A stretch of DNA of 64,000 nt from Kitasatospora sp. SolWspMP-SS2h (lineage in GTDB: Bacteria > Actinomycetota > Actinomycetes > Streptomycetales > Streptomycetaceae), in NCBI RefSeq assembly GCF_003259315.1, contig NZ_QLLT01000029.1:1-64000 (forward strand), in the 5' to 3' direction. Made by a program: the position numbers and the translations under genes. The notes beneath the pieces were generated by a model. That model was not told where the DNA came from. It did not search any database and saw only the letters and a list, made by a program, of their open reading frames with translations. Shown piece by piece: positions 16,963-25,126 of the stretch; within the stretch, counting starts at the first letter, position 1; every line of letters begins with the position of its first letter.

Positions 16963-17002
16963 GACGGCGGCCCGGACGGGCGGGAGCGTCCGGGCCGCCG
17001 TC
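16963..17002. terminator. Perfect 16-bp hairpin between acyltransferase and MFS genes
   Basis: Arms 16963-16978 and 16987-17002 are perfect reverse complements around an 8-nt loop. The flanking genes are convergent (stops at 16776 and 17053). Confidence 0.8.
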
Positions 17003-17052
17003 GTGGTGCTCCGGTGCGCTCCGTGGTGCGGCCGCAGGCGGGTGACCGGTCG

Positions 17053-18291
17053 TCAGGCGGTGCGGTGGCGGCGGACGGTGAGGGCGAGCAGGCCGGCCAG
17101 GGCGGAGCTGGCGGCGACGGTGAGGAGGGCGGCGGGCAGGGAGAGGGCGTCGGCGAGGAAGCCGATCACCGGGGGGCCGATCAGCATGCCCGCGTAGCCG
17201 AGCGTGGAGGCGGTGGCCACGCCCTGCGGGCCGGCGGTCGCCCCGGCCCGGGCGATCGCCAGCGGGAAGACGTTGGCCAGGCCGAGGCCGACCAGGACGA
17301 AGCCGGCCAGCGCCAGCGGGACGGACGGGGCCAGGGCGGCGGTCGTCATGCCCGCGCAGGCGGCCAGGCCGCCCAGCAGCATCACCCTGGTCTGGCCGAG
17401 CCGTTCGGAGAGCCAGGTGCCGGAGAGCCGGCCCGCCGTCATGGCGAAGGCGAAGGCGGCGTAGCCGGCGGCGGCCGTCGCGGTGCTGGCGTGCACGTCG
17501 TCGGTCAGGTGCAGGGTGGCCCAGTCGGCGAGCGCCCCCTCGCCGTACGCCGTGCACAGCGCGGTCAGGCCGAGCAGGACGACCAGCAGCCGGGCGTGCC
17601 CGGACAGTCCGGCGGGCGCGGCGGGCGCGGCGGGCGCGGCGCCCCCGTCCGGGGCCGGGCGGACGGCGGCCGGGGCGCGCAGCAGGGCGCTGCCGGCCAG
17701 GGCGACCACGGCCAGGCCGAGCGCGCCGGAGGCGGCCAGCGCCCAGGAGTCGCTGATCCGGCTCGCGAGCAGGCCGCCGACCGCGGCGCCGAGCAGGCCG
17801 CCGAGGCTGTAGCCCGCGTGGAAGCTGGGCATGACGGGCCGTCGGAGTTCGGCGACCAGGTCGACCGCGGCGCTGTTCATCGCCACGTTGGCCGCGCCGT
17901 AGCCCGCGCCGAACAGCAGCAGCACCGCGCCGAGCGCGAGCACCGAGTGGGTGTGCGCGGGCAGCGCCACCGCGAGCGAGAAGACGGTGACCGCGGCGAC
18001 GGTGACCCGGCGCGAGCCGTACCGCAGGCACAGCCGTCCGACCAGGGCCATGGTGGCGACCGCGCCGGCCGAGATGCACAGCAGGGCCAGGCCCAGCGCG
18101 CTGTGCGAGGCGGAGACCTGGGCGCGGACGTCCGGGATCCGGACCACCCAGGCGGCAAACAGGAAGCCGTCGACGGTGAAGAAGGCGGTGAGGGCGAGGC
18201 GTGCCGCCGACCAGGAGGAGCGTCGGCCGGACGGGGCGGCGGGGGAGGAGGGCAGGGCGGGACGGGCTTCTGTTTTGTTCAGTAGCGGCAC
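17053..18291 (-). CDS. MFS transporter divergent from a ROK regulator
   Basis: A protein of about 412 residues with some 12 membrane segments; TAFFTVDGFLFAAWVVRIPD marks segment 1 and GRLCLRYGSRRVTV the MFS loop after segment 2. The sequence resembles FucP/YbjJ-type permeases (sugars or unknown solutes). The start is doubtful: GTG 18291 gives a sensible 25-residue cytoplasmic tail and lies 17 nt from the divergent ROK start; upstream GTG 18321 or TTG 18327 would make the genes overlap. The head-to-head pairing with a ROK repressor suggests sugar-dependent control. Confidence 0.8.
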   Translation of the reverse strand: MPLLNKTEARPALPSSPAAPSGRRSSWSAARLALTAFFTVDGFLFAAWVVRIPDVRAQVSASHSALGLALLCISAGAVATMALVGRLCLRYGSRRVTVAAVTVFSLAVALPAHTHSVLALGAVLLLFGAGYGAANVAMNSAAVDLVAELRRPVMPSFHAGYSLGGLLGAAVGGLLASRISDSWALAASGALGLAVVALAGSALLRAPAAVRPAPDGGAAPAAPAAPAGLSGHARLLVVLLGLTALCTAYGEGALADWATLHLTDDVHASTATAAAGYAAFAFAMTAGRLSGTWLSERLGQTRVMLLGGLAACAGMTTAALAPSVPLALAGFVLVGLGLANVFPLAIARAGATAGPQGVATASTLGYAGMLIGPPVIGFLADALSLPAALLTVAASSALAGLLALTVRRHRTA

Positions 18292-18311
18292 AAAGTAAGA
18301 ATAGGGGAGTG
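18271..18311. promoter_or_regulatory. Very short divergent promoter region, MFS/ROK
   Basis: This is an AT-rich island in GC-rich surroundings. On the plus strand TAAGAAT (18295-18301) lies 7 nt before GTG 18309. On the minus strand TATTCT lies just before GTG 18291. Both -10-like boxes sit so close to the start codons that leaderless transcripts in both directions are the simplest reading. Either regulator binding or transcription one way would affect the other. Confidence 0.45.
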
Positions 18312-19568
18312 CCGCACACACCTTCAAGCCCGAATCCCAGCCAGAATCCGAGCCCGGGTCCGAGCCCGGCCCGGCGGCCCGCGCCCGACCGCGGCCGCAC
18401 CCTGCTCGGACCGGCCCTGCGCCTGGTCCACACCGGACAGGCCCCCACCCGCTCCGCGCTCACCGGCGCCCTGGACGTCACCCGCGCCACCGCGGGCGCC
18501 GTCACCGGCGAACTGGAGGCGCTCGGCCTGATCACCGTCGACTCCCGCCCGGCCGGCGGCGGCCGGGGCCGCCCCTCGCACCGCCTCGCCCCGGCTGACC
18601 CCGGACCGGCCGTCCTCGCCGCCCAGCTGCACGCCGACGGCATCTCCGCCACCCTGGCCGGACTCGGCGGACGGCTCCTCGACCCCGTCCACCTGCCGCT
18701 GCCCGCCGACACCTCGCCCGCCACGCTGCTCGGCGCCGTCGCCGAGACCGGCGCCCGGCTCGCCCGCGACAGCCGCCGCCGGGTCCTGGGCTTCGCGCTC
18801 GCCCTGCCCAACCCCGTCACCGAACCCGACGGCACCGCCCTCGCCGCCCTGCACTTCGGCTGGCCCTCCGGCACCCCCGCCGCCGCGCTCTTCGCCGAAC
18901 GGGTCGCCCGCACCGACCTCGGTCCGCGCGCCCGCACCGCGCTACCCACCGCCGTCGCCAACGACGCCAACCTCGCCGCCCTCGCCGAACACCGGCACGG
19001 CGCCGGCCGCGGCGCCCGCCACCTGCTGCTGGTCACCTCCGGCCACCGCGGCGTCGGCGGCGCCCTGGTCGTCGACGGCCGCCTGCACACCGGCAGTTCC
19101 GGCCTCGCCCTGGAGGTCGGCCACGTCACCGTCGACCCGCTCGGCCGCCCCTGCGCCTGCGGCAATCGCGGCTGCCTCAACGCCGAGACCGACACCGGCG
19201 CGCTGTTCGCCGCCGCGGACCGCCACCCCGACCCGGACCGCCCGCTGCTCGCGCAGGCCCGCGCGCTGGCCCACGACCCGACCGCCGCCGACGCCCTCGC
19301 CCACGTCGTCGACCGGCTCGGCCTCGGCCTCGCCGGGCTGGTCAACATCCTCAACCCCGACCGGATCGTGCTCAGCGGCCTGCACCTCGACCTGCTCGCC
19401 GCCGCCCCCGACCGGCTCGCCGCGGTGGTCGCCGAACGCTGCCTGTGGGGCCGCAGCGGACGCATCCCGATCGTCCCCGCCCAGGTCGTCCACGCCGGGC
19501 TGGTCGGCGCGGCCGAACTCGCCTGGGAGCCCTACCTGGAGGACCCGCAGGCCGTCGCCGCGCCCTGA
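18309..19568 (+). CDS. ROK family transcriptional regulator
   Basis: A 419-residue protein. A low-complexity Ser/Pro/Asn N-terminus of about 25 residues leads into a MarR-like winged HTH (about 35-95, TRSALTGALDVTRATAGAVTG). The ROK domain follows, with the zinc-binding cluster GRPCACGNRGCLNAE and the HTH-to-kinase layout of NagC/XylR-type repressors. The conserved GHVTVDPLG precedes the zinc motif. ROK regulators sense sugars or sugar phosphates. The head-to-head MFS gene, whose promoter overlaps, is the likely target. GTG 18309 is the start used. Confidence 0.85.
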   Translation: MPHTPSSPNPSQNPSPGPSPARRPAPDRGRTLLGPALRLVHTGQAPTRSALTGALDVTRATAGAVTGELEALGLITVDSRPAGGGRGRPSHRLAPADPGPAVLAAQLHADGISATLAGLGGRLLDPVHLPLPADTSPATLLGAVAETGARLARDSRRRVLGFALALPNPVTEPDGTALAALHFGWPSGTPAAALFAERVARTDLGPRARTALPTAVANDANLAALAEHRHGAGRGARHLLLVTSGHRGVGGALVVDGRLHTGSSGLALEVGHVTVDPLGRPCACGNRGCLNAETDTGALFAAADRHPDPDRPLLAQARALAHDPTAADALAHVVDRLGLGLAGLVNILNPDRIVLSGLHLDLLAAAPDRLAAVVAERCLWGRSGRIPIVPAQVVHAGLVGAAELAWEPYLEDPQAVAAP

Positions 19569-19686
19569 ACCGCCCGGGGCGGGAGCAGGAGGGGAGAGCG
19601 CGCGCGGAACGGCGCGGGCCGACGTCCCGTCACCCGCGCCGTCCGGCGGCCCCGCGGAGCCGCCGCGCCGACCGCTCGCCTGCCCG

Positions 19687-19743
19687 CGTGTCGACCCGCC
19701 TGCGTGTCGACCTGTCCACGTGTCGACCCGCCTACGTGTCTAC
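19687..19743. repeat. 16-nt tandem repeat running into the mannose-synthase stop codon
   Basis: CGTGTCGAC recurs at 19687, 19703, 19719 and, as CGTGTCTAC, at 19735: an exact 16-nt period. The fourth copy covers the stop codon (19740-19742, minus strand) of the polyprenol-mannose synthase gene. Units 1 and 3 match over nearly all 16 nt. It looks like slippage-type expansion. Confidence 0.7.
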
Positions 19744-20468
19744 TTGCCGAAGCGGAGCTTCCAGGGGGCCACCGCGGACTCCAGCTGCACGCCCAGGCTC
19801 ATCTTCGACATGCCCTCGACCCGCTCCTCGAAGCGGATCGGCACCTCGGCGATCCGCATGCCCTGCCGGACCACCCGGTGGTTCATCTCGACCTGGAACG
19901 AGTAGCCGTTCGAGCGCACCGAGTCCAGGTCGACCCGGCGCAGCGCCTCGGCCTCCCACGCCTTGAAGCCGGCCGTGGCGTCCTTCACCTTCAGCTGGAG
20001 GATCGCGTTGACGTAGAAGTTCGCCCAGGCCGACAGCGCCTTGCGGTGCCACGGCCACTCCGAGGCGGTCGAGCCGCCCGGCACGTAGCGCGAGCCCAGC
20101 ACCACCGAGGCGTCCGTCCCCGTCAGCTTCTCCACCATCGCCGGGACGGCGGTGTGCGGGTGCGACAGGTCGGCGTCCATCTGCACCACGATGTCGGCGC
20201 CGTCCTCCAACGCCCGCGCCATGCCCGCGATGTAGGCCCGGCCCAGGCCGTCCTTCTCGGTCCGGTGCAGCACCGAGACGGTGCCGCCCGACTCGGCCGC
20301 CAGCTTGTCCGCGACCTCGCCGGTCCCGTCCGGGGAGTTGTCGTCGACGACCAGCACGTGCAGGTTCTCCATGCCGAGGTCGGCCAGCCGACCGACCAGG
20401 ACCGGCAGGTTCTCCCGTTCGTTGTAGGTCGGAACAACCACAACTACCTTCGGGTGGACCTCAGCCAT
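19740..20468 (-). CDS. Polyprenol monophosphomannose synthase (GT2)
   Basis: A 242-residue soluble GT2 enzyme. GT-A motifs: VVPTYNERENL at the N-terminus, VVDDNSPDGTG (about 40-50), QMDADLSHP as the metal-binding acidic motif, and the acceptor region with RKALSAWANFYV. It transfers mannose from GDP-mannose to polyprenyl phosphate, giving the lipid donor for mannolipids and protein O-mannosylation. In mycobacteria this domain is fused to an apolipoprotein N-acyltransferase; here it is a separate protein, as in Streptomyces. ATG 20468 is preceded by GAGGAAAG. The stop codon lies in a tandem repeat. Confidence 0.92.
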   Translation of the reverse strand: MAEVHPKVVVVVPTYNERENLPVLVGRLADLGMENLHVLVVDDNSPDGTGEVADKLAAESGGTVSVLHRTEKDGLGRAYIAGMARALEDGADIVVQMDADLSHPHTAVPAMVEKLTGTDASVVLGSRYVPGGSTASEWPWHRKALSAWANFYVNAILQLKVKDATAGFKAWEAEALRRVDLDSVRSNGYSFQVEMNHRVVRQGMRIAEVPIRFEERVEGMSKMSLGVQLESAVAPWKLRFGK

Positions 20469-20628
20469 GTTCTTCTTTCCTCGATGCCGTGCGAGCGGGA
20501 TGCGGCAGTCTAGCGTTCCGGTCCGAACGTCCGTCCCCCCGGGCCGTTCCGGCCCAGTCACCGGCCCAGTCACCGGCCCAGATGGGGGCCCCGGGAATCA
20601 CCGGCCCCGGCCGTCCCGTTCAGCAGGC

Positions 20629-21495
20629 ATGACCTCCACCGCACCGGGCCGCCGTCCCGAACCGCTGCACTACGCCGCCTTCACCGCCGACCCGGCCGGC
20701 GGCAACCCCGCCGGGGTGGTGCTGGACGCGGCCCCGTTCACCGACGAGGAGCGACTCGGCCTCGCCGCCCGCCTCGGCTACTCCGAGACCGCCTTCCTCA
20801 CCGCCGACCCCGACCGGCCGCGGGGCTACGCCGTCCGCTACTTCAGCCCGCTGGCCGAAGTCCCGTTCTGCGGCCACGCGACCATCGCCGCCGCGGTCGC
20901 CCTCGGCGAGCGGCACGGCCCCGGCGAGTTCCTGTTCACCACCCCGGCCGGGCCGGTTCCGGTCGCCGTCACGGGGAGCGCCGCGGACGGCTACCGGGCC
21001 ACCCTGACCAGCGTCCCCGCGACGGTGGAGGACGCGGCGGAGGCCGACGTCGCCGAGGCGCTGGCCGCGCTGCGCTGGCGGGCGGAGGAGCTGGACCGCC
21101 GGCTCCCGCCGCGGATCGCCTACGCCGGTGCCCGCCACCTGGTGCTCGCCGCGGCCACCCGGGCCCGGCTCGCCGACCTCGACTACGACTTCGACGCGCT
21201 CGCCGCGTTGATGCGGCGGCTCGACCTGACCACCCTCCAACTGGTCTGGGAGCAGGACGCCGCCACCTACCACGTCCGCGACCCGTTCCCGGTGGGCGGC
21301 GTGGTCGAGGACCCGGCCACCGGCGCCGCCGCGGCGGCCTTCGGCGGCTACCTGCGCGAGCTGCGCGGCCTCACCACCGCCCGCCTCACCCTCCACCAGG
21401 GCGAGGACCTCGGCCGCCCGGGCGTGCTCACCGTGGACCTGGTCGAGGGCGACGGCCGGGTCCGGGTCACCGGGCGGGCGGTGCCCATGGGGTAG
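20629..21495 (+). CDS. PhzF family isomerase/epimerase-like protein
   Basis: A 288-residue protein of the PhzF/diaminopimelate-epimerase fold. It shows NPAGVVLDA near the start, LGYSETAFL with the catalytic Glu (about residue 48), VPFCGHATIAAA, and the second-half GVVEDPATGAAAAAFGGYL. PhzF itself isomerises a dihydro-hydroxyanthranilate in phenazine synthesis, but most family members are of unknown role, and there are no other phenazine genes here. ATG 20629 was chosen; frames further upstream are unconserved and cross a small repeat (copies of GGCCCAGTCACC near 20550-20580). It is divergent from the mannose synthase. Confidence 0.85.
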   Translation: MTSTAPGRRPEPLHYAAFTADPAGGNPAGVVLDAAPFTDEERLGLAARLGYSETAFLTADPDRPRGYAVRYFSPLAEVPFCGHATIAAAVALGERHGPGEFLFTTPAGPVPVAVTGSAADGYRATLTSVPATVEDAAEADVAEALAALRWRAEELDRRLPPRIAYAGARHLVLAAATRARLADLDYDFDALAALMRRLDLTTLQLVWEQDAATYHVRDPFPVGGVVEDPATGAAAAAFGGYLRELRGLTTARLTLHQGEDLGRPGVLTVDLVEGDGRVRVTGRAVPMG

Positions 21496-21532
21496 CCGCT
21501 CGACGCCCCACCGGCCCCGGCCTCCCCGCCCG

Positions 21533-21613
21533 TTGACGCGCGTCGCCCCGCGTTGCCATAAGGGGAAGCTGGGGCTTCGGTAATCGTCACTTATCGTAGT
21601 CGACTGTTACACT
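21533..21613 (+). promoter_or_regulatory. Candidate promoter region of the cysteine desulfhydrase gene
   Basis: TTGACG (21533-21538) is followed after 17-18 nt by CCATAA/CATAAG. A second possible -10 (TACACT, 21608-21613) lies nearer the gene. The stretch 21555-21615 is clearly more AT-rich than its surroundings. Which box is used cannot be decided by eye. Confidence 0.35.
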
Positions 21614-21687
21614 GGGTGGGGAATTCGGGGGTCCGGGCCGGGGTGCCCGGCGCCGGAGCCCCCGGCGGGCGGCGAGGAGAGCGTGCG

Positions 21688-22794
21688 ATGAGCGACCACA
21701 CCCAGGACGTGGACCGGACCGACCCCGAGTACCGGGCCTGGCTCAAGGAGGCCGTCCGCCGCGTCCAGGCCGACGCCAACCGCTCCGCCGACACCCACCT
21801 GCTGCGCTTCCCGCTGCCCGCCGAGTGGGGCATCGACCTGTACCTCAAGGACGAGTCCACCCACCCCACCGGCAGCCTCAAGCACCGGCTGGCCCGGTCG
21901 CTGTTCCTGTACGGCCTGTGCAACGGCTGGATCCGGCCCGGCGCGCCGGTCATCGAGGCGTCCAGCGGCTCCACCGCCGTCTCGGAGGCGTACTTCGCCC
22001 AGCTCATCGGCGTCCCCTTCGTCGCCGTGATGGCCCGCGGCACCAGCCGCGCCAAGATCGAACTGATCGAGTTCCACGGCGGCCGGTGTCACCTGGTCGA
22101 CAACGCGGGCCAGGTCTACGCCGCCGCGGCCGCACTCGCCGCCGAGACCGGCGGCCACTACATGGACCAGTTCACCTACGCCGAGCGGGCCACCGACTGG
22201 CGCGGCAACAACAACATCGCCGAGTCGGTGTTCGCCCAGCTCCGCCTCGAACCCCACCCCGAACCGGCCTGGATCGTCGCCACCGCCGGCACCGGCGGCA
22301 CCTCCGCGACCATCGCCCGCTACGTCCGCTACATGCAGTACGACACCCGGATCTGCGTCGCCGACCCGGAGAACTCCTGCTTCTTCGAGGGCTGGGTCCA
22401 CCACGACCCCGACGCGCACTGCCCCACCGGCTCCCGGATCGAGGGCATCGGCCGCCCCCGGATGGAGCCCTCCTTCGTGCCCGGCGCGATCGACCGGATG
22501 ATGAAGGTCCCCGACGCGGCCTCGATCGCCGCCGTCCACCTGCTGGCCGACGTCCTCGGCAAGAAGGCCGGCGCCTCCACCGGCACCGGCCTGTGGAGCG
22601 CGCTGCGGATCGTCGCCGAGATGCGCGCCGAGGGCCGCACCGGCAGCGTCGTCACCCTGATCTGCGACCCGGGCGAGCGCTACCTCGACAAGTACTACGC
22701 GGACGGGTGGCTGGCCGCCGAGCACCTCGACCCCCGGCCGCACCGCGCCGCCCTGGAGGGGTTCCTCGCGGGCGGCGACTGGGCCGAGGGCTGA
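21688..22794 (+). CDS. cds1: PLP-dependent L-cysteine desulfhydrase, Cds1 type
   Basis: A 368-residue fold-type II PLP enzyme. The PLP lysine is in DESTHPTGSLKHRLARSLF; the Asn/Ser loop reads EASSGSTAVSEAYFA; the phosphate-binding loop is TAGTGGTSATIARY. The stretches ERATDWRGNNNIAES and RIEGIGRPRMEPSF match Mycobacterium tuberculosis Cds1 (Rv3684) almost word for word. That enzyme breaks cysteine to H2S, pyruvate and ammonia and takes part in redox balance. ATG 21688 follows GAGGAGA; the ORF extends upstream, but conservation does not. It stands alone, with a DUF4267 gene convergent 25 nt downstream. Confidence 0.88.
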   Translation: MSDHTQDVDRTDPEYRAWLKEAVRRVQADANRSADTHLLRFPLPAEWGIDLYLKDESTHPTGSLKHRLARSLFLYGLCNGWIRPGAPVIEASSGSTAVSEAYFAQLIGVPFVAVMARGTSRAKIELIEFHGGRCHLVDNAGQVYAAAAALAAETGGHYMDQFTYAERATDWRGNNNIAESVFAQLRLEPHPEPAWIVATAGTGGTSATIARYVRYMQYDTRICVADPENSCFFEGWVHHDPDAHCPTGSRIEGIGRPRMEPSFVPGAIDRMMKVPDAASIAAVHLLADVLGKKAGASTGTGLWSALRIVAEMRAEGRTGSVVTLICDPGERYLDKYYADGWLAAEHLDPRPHRAALEGFLAGGDWAEG

Positions 22795-22819
22795 GGAGGA
22801 GTCGGGGGCCGAGCGGGCG

Positions 22820-23257
22820 TCAGTCCCGCCGGCCGGAGCGCTCGGTGAGCAGCAGGCCGGCGGTGGCGACCACGAAGAGCGCGGTGGCGAAGTGGACGCC
22901 GAAGGCCGCCGCCGTGCTGCCGTGGTGCGCCAGGACGGTGGCGCCGTCGCCGAACGGGGTGACCGACTCCGCGAGCAGCGCCCAGCCGAGCGCCCGGCGG
23001 TGGCCGGTCAGCAGCAGGGCCAGCGGGACGAGGCCGGAGACCACGTCCCGGACGCCCTTGAGGTTGCCGAACGCGGCGGCCCCGCCGTGCGGCCACTCCG
23101 GCAGGCCGAAACCGGAGGCGGTGCTCTCCGGGGCGACGAGGTAGGAGAGGCCGACGTAGCCGATGCCCAGTGCGACCAGCACCGTGCACGCGGTGGCGAG
23201 GCGGACGCGCAGACGGCTGCTGGCCGGGGCGGCGGCGGTGAGGACGTTCGCGGACAT
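22820..23257 (-). CDS. DUF4267 family small membrane protein
   Basis: A 145-residue protein with four hydrophobic segments (about 20-42, 70-85, 88-105 and 115-137). The motif GLPEWPHGGAAAFGNLKGVRDVVSGL between segments 1 and 2 is the DUF4267 signature. Function is unknown; genes of this family often neighbour TetR-controlled efflux genes. It is divergent from a DHA2-type efflux gene, and two palindromic operator-like sites lie between them, so the two are probably controlled together. Confidence 0.75.
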   Translation of the reverse strand: MSANVLTAAAPASSRLRVRLATACTVLVALGIGYVGLSYLVAPESTASGFGLPEWPHGGAAAFGNLKGVRDVVSGLVPLALLLTGHRRALGWALLAESVTPFGDGATVLAHHGSTAAAFGVHFATALFVVATAGLLLTERSGRRD

Positions 23258-23306
23258 GGTGGTTCCCCCTGGGTGTGGTGTGAAGTGGCGCCCGCCGCCT
23301 CTCTGT

Positions 23307-23369
23307 TAGCGGCGCTAGCGACAGGATCGATGCTAGAGCGATGGTCGGTCGGATGTCTAGCGCCGCTAG
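23307..23369. promoter_or_regulatory. Two palindromic operator-like sites in a divergent promoter
   Basis: TAGCGGCGCTA (23307-23317) and TAGCGCCGCTA (23358-23368, extended to CTAGCGCCGCTAG at 23357-23369) are the same 11-bp palindrome with the central base swapped. Their centres are 51 nt apart, close to five helical turns. A possible half-site, GCTAGAGCG, lies between them at 23332-23340. The form is typical of TetR-family operators. No TetR gene adjoins them. Confidence 0.65.
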
Positions 23370-23493
23370 GATTTCGATCGCGGCTATCAGCGAGTGCGAG
23401 TGCGGGTACGGCCCGCGTGCCAGCGGCGTGCCAGCACCGTGTCAGGGCCCCCGGGAGGGTGGGGGCATCGGCACGGATGTCCTGGAGGGCGTG

Positions 23494-25044
23494 ATGGTGG
23501 AAGCGGTTCGTTCGGCCCGGCGGTGGTGGGCGCTGGGGGCGTTGGTGGTGACCGTGCTGGTGATCGGGCTGGACGGGACGATCATCAACGTGGCGCTGCC
23601 GACACTGGCCCGGGACCTGGGGGCGGACAGCACGGAACTGCTCTGGATCGGCGGCGGCTACCTGCTGACGTTCAGCGTGGCGATGCTGCCGGTCGGGCGG
23701 ATCGGGGACCGGATCGGGCACAAGCGGGTGCTGACCGCGGGCGTCGGCCTGTTCGGCGCGGCCTCGCTGGCGGGGGCCTTCACCGGGTCCGCGGGCGGGG
23801 TGATCGCGGTGCGCGCGGCGATGGGCCTCGGCGCGGCGATGATCATGCCGATCTCGATGGCGCTGCTGTCGCGGATCTTCCCCCGGGAGGAGGTCCCCCG
23901 GGCCATCGCGGTCTGGACGGCCGCCGCCGCGCTGGGCATGCCCGCCGGGCCGGTGATCGGCGGCTGGCTGCTCAACCACTTCTGGTGGGGCTCGGTGTTC
24001 CTGTTCAACGTCCCGGTGGTGGCGGTCGCGCTGCTGGCGGGCACCCTGCTGCTGCCGGGCGACGGCCCGCGCGACCGGACCCGCACGGCGCCGTTCGACG
24101 GGCTCGGCACCGCCCTGGGCACGGTCGGCCTCACCGCGCTGGTCTACGGGACGATCCTGGTCCCGACCGACGGCTGGACCGACCCGTCGGTGCTGGGCGC
24201 GCTGGGCGCGGCGGCGGTGCTGCTGGCGCTGTTCCTGTGGCGGCAGCGCCGGGCCGCCGAACCGCTGGTCGACCTGGCGCTGTTCGCCGACCGCCGGTTC
24301 TCCTGGGGCACGCTGACGGCCGTGTTCGGCAACTTCACGGTGACGGGCATCCTGTTCGTGGTGCCGCAGTACCTGGAGACCGTCCAGGGGTACGACGCGT
24401 TCGGCACCGGCCTGCGGGTGCTGCCGCTGATCGGCGGGCTCATGGTGTCCGCCGCGCTGAGCGAGGGACTGGTGCCGCGGATCGGCGCCCGGGCGGTCGC
24501 CCCGGCCGGGCTGGTGGCGCTGGCGGTGGGCGTGTTCCTCGGCGCGGGCGCCGGGCCGGACAGCGGGTACGGGTCCACCGCGCTCTGGCTGGCGGTGGTC
24601 GGCGTCGGCTTCGGCCTGGTCGTCGTGCCGTCCACCAGCATCGTGATGGCCTCCCTCCCGGAGGCGAGGACCGGCGTCGGCACCAGCCTGCTGGAGACGC
24701 TCCAGCAGGTCGGCGGCGTCCTCGGAGTCGCGGGCCTGGGCAGCCTGCTGAGCGCCGGCTACCTGGCCCGGATCGACGTGGACACCCTGCCGGGACCCGC
24801 CGCCGCGACCGCCCGGGACTCGGTCGCGGGCGCCGACGCGGTCGCCGCGCGCCTGCACGACCCCGCCCTGTCGGCCTCCGCGCACGGCGCCTTCGTCCAC
24901 GGCATGAGCTGGGTCCTGACCGCCTGCGGCGCGGTCGCCCTGCTGGCCGCGGTCCTCGCCGCGCTCTTCCTCCCCGGCCGGACCGCGGCACCCGCACCGG
25001 ACCTGGACCCCACCGCCGACGAGACGGCGCCCGCCGCGGTGTAG
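23494..25044 (+). CDS. MFS drug-efflux transporter, DHA2 (EmrB/QacA) family
   Basis: A 516-residue protein with about 14 membrane segments. The DHA2 signature is clear: LDGTIINVALPTLARDLG in segment 1, GRIGDRIGHKRVL in the loop after segment 2, and GPVIGGWL in segment 5 (antiporter motif C-like). Such proteins expel drugs in exchange for protons. ATG 23494 follows GGAGGG by about 5 nt; the frame is open to 23341, but that would place the start inside the operator region. Likely repressed by whatever binds the two palindromes upstream. A short hairpin overlaps the stop. Confidence 0.88.
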   Translation: MVEAVRSARRWWALGALVVTVLVIGLDGTIINVALPTLARDLGADSTELLWIGGGYLLTFSVAMLPVGRIGDRIGHKRVLTAGVGLFGAASLAGAFTGSAGGVIAVRAAMGLGAAMIMPISMALLSRIFPREEVPRAIAVWTAAAALGMPAGPVIGGWLLNHFWWGSVFLFNVPVVAVALLAGTLLLPGDGPRDRTRTAPFDGLGTALGTVGLTALVYGTILVPTDGWTDPSVLGALGAAAVLLALFLWRQRRAAEPLVDLALFADRRFSWGTLTAVFGNFTVTGILFVVPQYLETVQGYDAFGTGLRVLPLIGGLMVSAALSEGLVPRIGARAVAPAGLVALAVGVFLGAGAGPDSGYGSTALWLAVVGVGFGLVVVPSTSIVMASLPEARTGVGTSLLETLQQVGGVLGVAGLGSLLSAGYLARIDVDTLPGPAAATARDSVAGADAVAARLHDPALSASAHGAFVHGMSWVLTACGAVALLAAVLAALFLPGRTAAPAPDLDPTADETAPAAV

Positions 25045-25070
25045 ACCCCGCGCCGGGGGGGGGCGGGGTC
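25044..25070. terminator. Short hairpin after the efflux gene
   Basis: GACCCCGC (25044-25051) pairs with GCGGGGTC (25063-25070) around a G-rich 11-nt loop. It starts at the last base of the stop codon and lies between convergent genes. It is weaker than the other hairpins in the window. Confidence 0.45.
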
Positions 25071-25126
25071 CCGGTGACGCGGGTGCCCCGTCCCTCCGGA
25101 GCGCGTGCCCGGCCGGGGGGCGGGGC

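Noticed and set aside
20629..21495. Phenazine biosynthesis based on the PhzF-like gene
   Set aside because: No other phz gene is present, and the PhzF family is broad and mostly of unknown role.
23341..23493. Longer N-terminus of the DHA2 efflux protein
   Set aside because: It would begin inside the operator region, is rich in Cys/Gly/Arg and unlike the family. ATG 23494 has a good ribosome site.
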